This document shows positions 1-4,268 of a stretch of 6,132 nt of DNA, piece after piece. The DNA is from Candidatus Methanofastidiosia archaeon (GTDB lineage: Archaea; Methanobacteriota_B; Thermococci; Methanofastidiosales; Methanofastidiosaceae), in NCBI GenBank assembly GCA_003558335.1, contig PWMA01000110.1:1-6132 (forward strand). Direction: 5' to 3'. The notes beneath the pieces are model-generated. The model was not told the DNA's origin. It saw nothing but the letters and a program-made list of their open reading frames with translations, and did no database searches. Every line of letters begins with the position of its first letter. Positions within the stretch are counted from its first letter, which is position 1. A program made the position numbers and the translations under genes.

Positions 1-1
1 A

Positions 2-124
2 GGATTTAATCCTGCAAAGGGGGACTTAAAAATAGCTGTGATAGACGGTATGGTCCAATGTATAGATAGAGACACTCAAGATGTTATTTCAGAAAAGGAT
101 AGGATTAAAAGATTAAATATTTGA
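2..124 (+). CDS. 3' end of an unrecognised gene (partial)
   Basis: An open frame enters from the left edge and ends at TGA 122-124, giving 40 residues. The visible C-terminus is a short mixed segment (DLKIAVIDGMVQCIDRDT) followed by a charged, probably helical tail ending RIKRLNI. The other two forward frames carry early stops, for example TAA at 7-9. The peptide composition is protein-like, and the frame closes 1 nt before a structured repeat array, as expected at a gene end. I do not recognise the family, and too little is present to assign a function. The gene converges on the minus-strand ParA/ribbon-helix-helix pair; only the repeat array at 126-153 separates them. Confidence 0.5.
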   Translation, partial: GFNPAKGDLKIAVIDGMVQCIDRDTQDVISEKDRIKRLNI

Positions 125-125
125 A

Positions 126-153
126 TAATAGTTATTAATTAATAACTATTATT
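126..153 (+). repeat. Heptad repeat array A (4 units of TAWTAWN)
   Basis: Four contiguous 7-bp units start at 126, 133, 140 and 147. All fit TAWTAWN, except that the first has G at its sixth position. Units 2 and 3 lie back to back, so 124-153 is also a perfect 30-bp palindrome (15-bp arms, centre between 138 and 139). The array contains the TAA stop of the ribbon-helix-helix gene (149-151) and starts just after the stop of the converging plus-strand gene. It shares the 9-mer TAATAACTA with arrays B and C. Inference: a binding array for the neighbouring ribbon-helix-helix protein. An alternative or additional role is a hairpin between convergent genes, but an almost pure A/T stem would be a weak terminator. 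Confidence 0.65.
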
Positions 154-490
154 TTAAGAGAGAAGGATCTCTTTTATCTATATATTCTTTTATAGCTTCT
201 TCAACTGTTGAACTTCGTTCTCCCGTATTCAAAGATACTTTAATCGACCTAGGTATACCTAATTTATCTTTAATTAAGGTATCAAGAGCGCTTACAATAT
301 TCTCATCAAGAGAAAAACTTTTTATTACTTTTTTTTTCTTATATTGAGATTTATTTGGTTCTTTGTGAGCAAAACGTTGATTCATTATCTCTTTTTTTTC
401 TTTTTCGTGATCTAGCTCTTCTTTAGTGAGAACAACCCTTCTCTGTATTTCTTTTTCCAAATCATTCTTTAATCCATCAGTTAAAGCCAC
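149..490 (-). CDS. Ribbon-helix-helix DNA-binding partner of ParA (SegB/omega-like)
   Basis: This is probably the centromere-binding and autoregulatory partner of the ATPase encoded just upstream. Of 113 residues, 1-50 form a highly charged Lys/Glu-rich tail without hydrophobic segments. From about 54 the pattern fits a ribbon-helix-helix fold: strand KVIKSFSL (54-61), helix 1 about 62-77 (DENIVSALDTLIKDKL), then a longer than usual linker (LGIPRSIKVSLNTGE) and helix 2 (SSTVEEAIKEYIDK, 93-106). A flexible N-tail plus C-terminal ribbon-helix-helix at this length resembles archaeal SegB; the pairing with a ParA also recalls bacterial omega protein. The start is GTG 488-490, chosen because GGAGGG (497-502) lies 6 nt upstream and the ParA stop shares its G (TAGTG), implying translational coupling. 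No toxin gene is adjacent, so an antitoxin role is less likely. Fold moderately certain; role inferred. Confidence 0.75.
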   Translation of the reverse strand: MALTDGLKNDLEKEIQRRVVLTKEELDHEKEKKEIMNQRFAHKEPNKSQYKKKKVIKSFSLDENIVSALDTLIKDKLGIPRSIKVSLNTGERSSTVEEAIKEYIDKRDPSLLK

Positions 491-1236
491 TATATTCCCT
501 CCAAAACTCTTTTACATAATTGAATGTGGTCATAAGCTCCCCTTGAGTTCAAATAGTATTCAAATATTGTTTTACCGTGTGCAAAACTTTCAGATAATTT
601 AGTATCTATCCTTATATTTGGACTTATCATATCTTTAAAATGTTCCATTCCTTCAAAGAATTCAATATATTCTTTAGTTCTTTTTACCCTGTCGTCTACA
701 AATGTTGGGATGATAAGATCTATCTTCAAGTTTTTTTGGAAGTCTTCTCTCAAATCATAAATAAGTTTGTCAACTTTGAAAAGGCCTTTCACAGAAAGAT
801 ACTCCATTGATACTGGAACTATTAGTTTTTGACAAAAATTGAGTGCGTTTTCATTTAATATACCCAATCCTGTTTGACAATCAATTAGTATATAGTCGTA
901 TTTATCAATATGTTCTAGTCTTTTCTTTAGTGCATTTTCTCTATTTCTCCAACCTACCATTTCCAGAGCGACTTGGGAGATTGTTTCATCTGAAGGTAAT
1001 AAATCTAAATTTTTTCTAGCAGTGGTAATACATTCTTCAAAAGGAGCTTCGTCTTTTAACAGATGATAAATGCTTTTAGTAAATTTAACGCCCAAGCATT
1101 CCGCATCATTTCCTTGATCGTCTATATCTATTATAAGCACTTGTTTGCCGGCAAGAGCTAAAGCGTGACCTAGGTTTATAGTAGTCGTAGTTTTGCCGGT
1201 TCCTCCTTTTTGATTGTATATGGCAATTGTTTGCAT
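490..1236 (-). CDS. parA: ParA/SegA-type partition ATPase
   Basis: A 248-residue cytoplasmic ATPase of the ParA/MinD (deviant Walker) family, the motor of DNA segregation systems. It forms ATP-dependent dimers on DNA and is stimulated by a centromere-bound partner. Visible motifs are Walker A KGGTGKTT at 10-17 with the signature lysine K10; switch region IIDIDDQGN at 35-43, where the usual DPQGN proline is Asp40; Walker B YDYILIDCQTGLG at 113-125, where the usual CPPSLG is CQTGLG; and VPVSMEYLSVKGL from about 140, matching the ParA segment after Walker B. The length is typical of small ParA/SegA proteins with no N-terminal DNA-binding domain. Start ATG 1234-1236 has a strong ribosome site GGTGAT at 1240-1245. 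It is followed by the ribbon-helix-helix gene with a 1-nt overlap and preceded by a heptad array covering its promoter, suggesting autoregulation. Whether it segregates a plasmid, an integrated element or the chromosome cannot be told. Confidence 0.92.
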   Translation of the reverse strand: MQTIAIYNQKGGTGKTTTTINLGHALALAGKQVLIIDIDDQGNDAECLGVKFTKSIYHLLKDEAPFEECITTARKNLDLLPSDETISQVALEMVGWRNRENALKKRLEHIDKYDYILIDCQTGLGILNENALNFCQKLIVPVSMEYLSVKGLFKVDKLIYDLREDFQKNLKIDLIIPTFVDDRVKRTKEYIEFFEGMEHFKDMISPNIRIDTKLSESFAHGKTIFEYYLNSRGAYDHIQLCKRVLEGI

Positions 1237-1238
1237 GA

Positions 1239-1246
1239 TATCACCT
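1239..1246 (-). promoter_or_regulatory. parA ribosome binding site overlapped by heptad array B
   Basis: On the minus strand the sequence reads AGGTGATA just before the parA ATG, a near-perfect match to the archaeal anti-Shine-Dalgarno partner. The last unit of heptad array B (1244-1250, TAATAGG) supplies its first Gs. A protein coating the array would therefore sit over the ribosome site DNA and the transcription start region. Confidence 0.75.
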
Positions 1247-1313
1247 ATTATTTATTAAATATTATATAATAATTATTAGTTATTATTTGTTATATAATAT
1301 TTAATAGTTAATA
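1244..1313 (-). repeat. Heptad repeat array B (10 units) in the parA promoter
   Basis: Read on the minus strand from 1313 down to 1244, ten uninterrupted 7-bp units all begin TA and all have A at position five. Nine have T at position four; the exception is TAACAAA at 1286-1292. The last unit, TAATAGG, has G at position six. The consensus is TAWTAWN. The array contains 17-bp perfect inverted arms (1253-1269 and 1290-1306) around a 20-bp centre. It also holds a 17-bp exact match, in inverted orientation, to array C (1270-1286 against 1448-1464). It lies over the probable TATA elements and start site of parA. Inference: combined operator and partition site for the ribbon-helix-helix protein, as omega binds contiguous heptads upstream of its own genes. 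Confidence 0.75.
1291..1298 (-). promoter_or_regulatory. Candidate TATA element for the parA operon
   Basis: The minus strand reads ATTATATA here, giving a start near 1270 and a leader of about 33 nt that includes the ribosome site. A second candidate at 1261-1270 (ATTATATAAT, self-complementary) would leave almost no leader, and TTTATAAAT around 1317-1325 would give a longer one. The whole region is so AT-rich that the exact element cannot be fixed by eye. Confidence 0.35.
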
Positions 1314-1420
1314 AATATTTATAAACTTTTTGCCTTATAAACTTACTTTTATGACTATTTTAACCTAGATAAATTGATCAAAAAAGTATTTTTAGGGACA
1401 ATTGACAAGATAAGGCCAAA
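1314..1420. other. Gene-free spacer between heptad arrays B and C
   Basis: No credible reading frame is seen here; stops are frequent on both strands. The heptad register is lost at both borders, so this segment separates the two arrays. It holds a direct repeat TTATAAACTT at 1319-1328 and 1335-1344 (16 bp apart) and a less AT-rich stretch with GGGACAATTGACAAGATAAG around 1395-1414. The layout of array, unique spacer and inverted array may be one cis-acting unit. Function unknown. Confidence 0.4.
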
Positions 1421-1469
1421 TAATAAGTAATATCTATTAATTAATATATAATAACTAATAATTAATAAT
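1421..1469 (+). repeat. Heptad repeat array C (7 units of TAWTAWN)
   Basis: Seven contiguous 7-bp units start at 1421, 1428, 1435, 1442, 1449, 1456 and 1463, all fitting TAWTAWN without exception. The last three are TAATAAC, TAATAAT and TAATAAT. The array ends 4 nt before the stop codon of the 97-residue gene and is in opposite orientation to array B. The segment 1448-1464 is identical to the reverse complement of 1270-1286. Inference: a second binding array for the ribbon-helix-helix protein. A replication-origin iteron array is an alternative, since AT-rich direct repeats also mark plasmid origins. Confidence 0.72.
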
Positions 1470-1473
1470 TATT

Positions 1474-1767
1474 TTAATCGATTATGTTTCCATTTGGATC
1501 AACTATTATGCCCTTTTTTTCGAGATTAGCCCTCAATCGCCAAAAAGAAGTACTGGAAATACGTTTTTTTGCTTCTTTTAAGAATTTTTCAGCTGCTTTT
1601 GGGCTAATAAAGTGTCTTTTAGTGAATTCAGCCTCTAAAAGCTTTATTCTGTTCTTTCTTCCACCGCTTCCTTTAGACTCCATAAGTTTTATTTCACGTT
1701 CAATAGCCCTTATCAAATCTTCTTTAGAAATGCCATATTTTTTTGACAATTGAGTTTCTAAATCCAA
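1474..1767 (-). CDS. 97-residue basic helical protein, possible DNA-binding, unknown family
   Basis: I do not recognise this protein. It is rich in Lys/Arg/Glu and predicted almost entirely helical: an N-terminal helix pair (residues 1-32, ISKEDLIRAIEREIKLME), a Gly/Ser hinge GSGGRKNR at about 33-40, and helices to about residue 70. The end, STSFWRLRANLEKKGIIVDPNGNIID, looks like a recognition helix followed by a small hairpin, as in winged-helix proteins. There is no signal peptide or membrane segment. The TTG start at 1765-1767 is chosen because a perfect GGAGGT lies at 1774-1779 with 6-nt spacing. The gene runs in the same direction as parA but is separated from it by 237 bp with two heptad arrays, so it may be an accessory partition, replication or regulatory gene. 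The reverse strand also carries an open frame here, without a comparable ribosome site. Confidence 0.7.
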   Translation of the reverse strand: MDLETQLSKKYGISKEDLIRAIEREIKLMESKGSGGRKNRIKLLEAEFTKRHFISPKAAEKFLKEAKKRISSTSFWRLRANLEKKGIIVDPNGNIID

Positions 1768-1773
1768 AAATAT

Positions 1774-1779
1774 ACCTCC
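1774..1779 (-). promoter_or_regulatory. Strong ribosome binding site deciding a TTG start
   Basis: GGAGGT on the minus strand lies 6 nt before TTG 1767. There is no ATG start at the right distance, so this site fixes the non-canonical start of the 97-residue gene. Confidence 0.75.
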
Positions 1780-1783
1780 GACG

Positions 1784-1806
1784 TTTCAAAACTCTGTATT
1801 TTGAAA
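1784..1806 (-). promoter_or_regulatory. Inverted repeat in the promoter/leader of the 97-residue gene
   Basis: TTTCAAAA (1784-1791) and TTTTGAAA (1799-1806) are perfect 8-bp inverted arms around a 7-nt spacer. They overlap a possible minus-strand TATA-like element (TTTTATTTC, about 1804-1812) and the expected transcription start near 1781. It could be an operator for an unknown regulator. It is not of the TAWTAWN heptad type. Confidence 0.4.
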
Positions 1807-1882
1807 TAAAAGAAGTTGTTTCATTAATAAATCTTAGCTTTTAAGATACATTCACAATCTTATTTGAATACAGGAGTTATAG

Positions 1883-1898
1883 TATATAAATTTATATA
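1883..1898 (+). promoter_or_regulatory. Palindromic TATA promoter of the 1932-2963 operon
   Basis: TATATAAATTTATATA is a perfect 16-bp palindrome and contains TATATAAA on each strand. In the forward direction it places transcription start near 1912, about 20 nt before the TTG at 1932, leaving room for the ribosome site GTGGGA at 1921-1926. Read in reverse it could also serve the minus-strand gene starting at 1767, but with a leader of about 100 nt. Confidence 0.6.
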
Positions 1899-1931
1899 TT
1901 ACTAAAAACATTTAAGTATAGTGGGATCTCT

Positions 1932-2519
1932 TTGAAGATACAAGTATATGGTTACATTGAGGGGAACGTAGTAAAAATAGTTGTCAAGCCTGCGACTAGA
2001 TTGTTACCTGAAATGTTCAAAGAATATCTAAGAGATATGAAAAAATTTTCTTTTGTGTATAATAAGAATATTGAAGCTAATGAAGTTACTATAAAAGATC
2101 CCAAACAACTTGTATCTATATTAAATTATTTCAATAAAAATTATAGAATCACTGGAGAGTTAGAAGGTACAAAAGTATATTCTTGGGACGATATGGGACT
2201 TTTTTTAAGAGAAGCTATTGATGTTTTAACGATGAAGACGTTGGAAAGAAAAAATCAAAAAATAGTGGTATATTGTTCAAGGATCGATATTCAATTTATG
2301 AATAAAATTTATGGAGAGAGGTTGCCAAATTGGATTGTAAAGTATGACAAAAAAGATAGAGGATTAGTTGTAGAGGAATTGCTTAATGAATCCAATGTTA
2401 AATTCATAAAAGAAAGTACAGGAGATAAAATAATATACTATGTTGAACAAATACCTGAAAAATTAGAAGAGTGGCTTAATCTTAAAGATAAATTTATAGA
2501 GAGGCAATCGTCCTTATAA
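1932..2519 (+). CDS. 195-residue alpha/beta protein of unknown function, paired with DUF123
   Basis: I do not recognise the family. The protein starts with a beta-hairpin-like segment (KIQVYGYIEGNVVKIVVKPA). It continues with alternating helices and strands, including a repeated strand-turn pattern (FSFVYNKNIEANEVTIKDPKQ), a central WDDMGLFLREAIDVLTMKTLER helix and a strand KIVVYCSRIDIQFM. The second half (GLVVEELLNES... KIIYYVEQIPEKLEEWL) may repeat the strand-helix layout of the first. There is no membrane segment or signal peptide, so it is cytoplasmic. The TTG start is supported by GTGGGA 5 nt upstream and by a TATA element about 45 nt upstream; the first in-frame ATG would remove about 27 residues including the first strands. 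The next gene follows after 3 nt, so the two are co-transcribed. Confidence 0.78.
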   Translation: MKIQVYGYIEGNVVKIVVKPATRLLPEMFKEYLRDMKKFSFVYNKNIEANEVTIKDPKQLVSILNYFNKNYRITGELEGTKVYSWDDMGLFLREAIDVLTMKTLERKNQKIVVYCSRIDIQFMNKIYGERLPNWIVKYDKKDRGLVVEELLNESNVKFIKESTGDKIIYYVEQIPEKLEEWLNLKDKFIERQSSL

Positions 2520-2522
2520 TTA

Positions 2523-2963
2523 ATGGGCAAGGGAATCTATTCACTAGTGCTTATTCTTGAAAGTCAACAACACATCGGAATAGGAAAATTGGGAAGATAT
2601 TTTTTCAAAAAAGGATATTATGTTTATAGTGGAAGCGCCATGGGTGGATTTGGTAGAATTAAATATCATTTGAAAGAAAATAAGAAAAAAAGATGGCATA
2701 TTGATTATTTAAGTGAGAAGGCTAAAATAGTTAAAATTATTAGATTAGAAACAAAAATAAACTACGAACACTATATTTCTAAAAATTTGTCCTATGAAAA
2801 AGGTGCTGAGATTCCTGTATTTAAGTTTGGGTCTTCAGATTGTAAAAAAGGTTGTGAGGCTCATCTTTTATATTTTAAAAATATGCCAAAAATAGAGGAT
2901 ATATACAAAAAATTAGATCTAAACTTTGATATTTTTAGAGAAGGAGATTTCAAGAACATATAA
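2523..2963 (+). CDS. DUF123-type GIY-YIG nuclease-fold protein
   Basis: A 146-residue stand-alone member of the archaeal DUF123 family, a GIY-YIG-fold group thought to act on DNA and sometimes fused to endonuclease III-like domains. Features in order: GIY at 4-6; GKLGRYFFKKGYYVYSGSA at 21-39, holding the family's GKLG and the YIG equivalent YSG (35-37); R45 and H49, where the conserved Arg/His helix lies; WHIDYL at 58-63, a DUF123 hallmark; Glu82, the likely metal-binding Glu; and FGSSDCKKGCEAHLLYF at 102-118, the C-terminal DUF123 motif. Here the last motif has C107 and C111 spaced by three residues, where I recall Cys-x-Cys as usual. The Cys normally before the catalytic Glu is Tyr81. Its biochemical activity is not established. 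It begins 3 nt after the 195-residue gene and lacks a close ribosome site, so translation probably depends on coupling. Its last 45 bp overlap the opposing methyltransferase gene. Confidence 0.9.
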   Translation: MGKGIYSLVLILESQQHIGIGKLGRYFFKKGYYVYSGSAMGGFGRIKYHLKENKKKRWHIDYLSEKAKIVKIIRLETKINYEHYISKNLSYEKGAEIPVFKFGSSDCKKGCEAHLLYFKNMPKIEDIYKKLDLNFDIFREGDFKNI

Positions 2964-3521
2964 AATTTCAAAGTCTAATTTTAACTTATTTTTAATTTTA
3001 TAATGGAAATTTTTATTTTTTAGAAAATTAGTCGTATTTTTCAATGGGTAAAGAGAAGATTGGAGTAGATAGGCCTTGCCATTGTTGGATAAGTAAAAGC
3101 CTAAGTTACACAAAAATGTACGTATATACTCTCCACCATCTAATCCTCCGTGATACGATAAATCAATTAACTCTCGGGGGTGCAATTCAATCGGTAAATA
3201 AGGGGGATTGAATACAATGAGATCAAATAAGAACCCATTTTTAATAGAAGAAAAAATATCAGAAGCAAAAAGATGGAGATTATTTATTGAATTTGCTAAA
3301 GCATTTTTTTTAGAGAGATATAAAGAATGAGGGTTGATATCGCATCCAAATGTAAAGGGAATTTCTTTAGAAAGATGTAGAGATATAACACCACTACCTA
3401 CACCAATTTCAAGACTTCTAAAACATGATGTAGGATTAATGGAATCTATAATTAAATAGGAATCTTCAGAAGGCGGATACACGTTTTCATCATGTGCCAT
3501 TTTAAAATCTAAAATCTCCAT
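2919..3521 (-). CDS. HemK2/PrmC-type release-factor glutamine methyltransferase
   Basis: A class I SAM-dependent methyltransferase of the HemK2/Mtq2 group, expected to methylate the glutamine of the GGQ motif in archaeal release factor aRF1. Eukaryotic and archaeal members work with a Trm112 partner. At 200 residues it lacks the helical N-terminal domain of bacterial PrmC. Motifs: VYPPSEDSYLI (14-24), typical of the group; SAM-binding LEIGVGSGVIS (37-47); acidic FGCDINPHSL (58-67); catalytic NPPYLP (105-110), binding the target amide; GGLDGGEYIRTFL (125-137); and C-terminal FEILYVLEI. The start is uncertain. ATG 3521 is preceded by a weak GGTAGTGGT, while ATG 3500 (Met8) still leaves the whole conserved domain. 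The intact C-terminal motif shows the 45-bp overlap with the DUF123 gene is genuine. It has its own promoter, divergent from the coiled-coil/ABC operon. Confidence 0.9.
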   Translation of the reverse strand: MEILDFKMAHDENVYPPSEDSYLIIDSINPTSCFRSLEIGVGSGVISLHLSKEIPFTFGCDINPHSLYLSKKNALANSINNLHLFASDIFSSIKNGFLFDLIVFNPPYLPIELHPRELIDLSYHGGLDGGEYIRTFLCNLGFYLSNNGKAYLLQSSLYPLKNTTNFLKNKNFHYKIKNKLKLDFEILYVLEISFSKNIKV

Positions 3522-3555
3522 ACCACTACCAAAGCATTATAAAAACTAAATAAAA

Positions 3556-3563
3556 TTATAAAT
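3556..3563. promoter_or_regulatory. Shared TATA element between divergent genes
   Basis: TTATAAAT on the plus strand (ATTTATAA on the minus strand) lies between the methyltransferase and coiled-coil genes. Rightward it predicts a start near 3586 and a 30-nt leader that contains the ribosome site AAGGGG (3602-3607) before GTG 3616. Leftward it predicts a start near 3533 and a 12-nt leader to ATG 3521. Other candidates are TATATAG at 3580-3586 (rightward, but it would exclude the ribosome site) and TTTTTATAA at 3537-3545 (leftward, fitting the Met8 start). Confidence 0.45.
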
Positions 3564-3615
3564 GTAACGGAAGAATAACTATATAGGACATATTATTATT
3601 TAAGGGGCTGCTAAA

Positions 3616-4260
3616 GTGATTAGCTTCAAAATAAATAACATTGATACAAATACATATATTAGTAATTTTAATCGCCAAATCAAGAGTGTAAATGACTCTG
3701 TTTTAACCCTTGAAGAGGCAGTGAAGCTTTTAGAAAAAGAGTGTCTAGATGAAATGCAAGACAAATGTAAAATAGTTATAGATTTAGAAAAAGAAGGAAA
3801 AATTTACGAAAACAAATTGAAGAGAGATATCGAGGATATACAAGAATTAGGGCCAAATGAAAAAAGATATATAGAAATCTCAAGTATAATAGGAGATATT
3901 GGCCAAAAAGCAAAAGAAACATCAGAGTCATTAATTAGTTTAAAATATGAGCAAAGTTTAAATAAATCAAGTAAGGATTTAGTTAAATTGGTAGAGACAA
4001 ACGAGAGTATAACAAGGAAGATATACATAACAGTAAAGCATTTAGAAGAAACTAATAATGAAAAAATAAATAAATTTTCTAAAAAAATATTATATAATAA
4101 AAAAGAAGTAGAGAGATTAGCAAACTACATCTTAGATAAATATGCTAAAGAATTTCAATTGGAAGATTCATCTGAAACTTTTAAGAATATGGTAGTTGCT
4201 TTAAAAAAAATACCGGAAGATGCAGAAAAAATAATCCTAATGATCACAAAAGAATGTTAG
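3616..4260 (+). CDS. 214-residue coiled-coil protein encoded with an ABC exporter
   Basis: I do not recognise the family. Apart from a short N-terminal strand (MISFKINNID), the protein looks wholly helical, with heptad-like hydrophobic spacing. Helix segments lie at about 20-75 (SVLTLEEAVKLLEKECLDEM, then a Lys/Glu-rich run), 80-110, 120-170 and 175-214. It is soluble and charged, with no signal peptide, membrane segment or metal-binding cluster; it has cysteines at 43, 51 and 214 (the last residue). The GTG start at 3616 is supported by AAGGGG 8 nt upstream. It lies immediately before the ABC ATPase gene, 8 nt from that gene's preferred start, so it is probably co-transcribed and may be a cytoplasmic partner or regulator of the transporter. 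A PhoU-like helical bundle was considered, but no diagnostic motif supports it. Confidence 0.8.
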   Translation: MISFKINNIDTNTYISNFNRQIKSVNDSVLTLEEAVKLLEKECLDEMQDKCKIVIDLEKEGKIYENKLKRDIEDIQELGPNEKRYIEISSIIGDIGQKAKETSESLISLKYEQSLNKSSKDLVKLVETNESITRKIYITVKHLEETNNEKINKFSKKILYNKKEVERLANYILDKYAKEFQLEDSSETFKNMVVALKKIPEDAEKIILMITKEC

Positions 4261-4268
4261 GTATTGCA

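Noticed and set aside
124..153. Intrinsic terminator
   Set aside because: The stem is perfect but has a single G-C pair per arm and no loop; the heptad register explains the symmetry better. A terminating role is not excluded.
149..1236. Toxin-antitoxin module with a ribbon-helix-helix antitoxin
   Set aside because: The partner is a full ParA ATPase with an intact Walker A motif, not a toxin-family protein, and no small toxin gene adjoins.
1319..1344. Direct repeat TTATAAACTT, two copies 16 bp apart
   Set aside because: Only 10 bp in an AT-rich spacer and not in the heptad register; noted in the spacer annotation but too weak for a separate claim.
1244..1469. CRISPR array
   Set aside because: Units are 7 bp and contiguous, with no unique spacers of constant length and no cas gene nearby.
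1484..1753. Plus-strand open frame of 89 codons
   Set aside because: It lies entirely opposite the 97-residue minus-strand gene. It has no comparable ribosome site, while the minus-strand frame has a perfect GGAGGT at proper spacing and a protein-like composition.
3804..4028. Minus-strand open frame of 74 codons
   Set aside because: It is antisense to the coiled-coil gene; its Ser/Phe/Leu-rich translation is the usual reverse shadow of a Lys/Glu-rich helical protein.
4254..4268. Upstream ATG as start of the ABC ATPase
   Set aside because: It overlaps the preceding gene, has no ribosome site and adds MLGIA before the family-typical start; ATG 4269 has AGGT 6 nt upstream.
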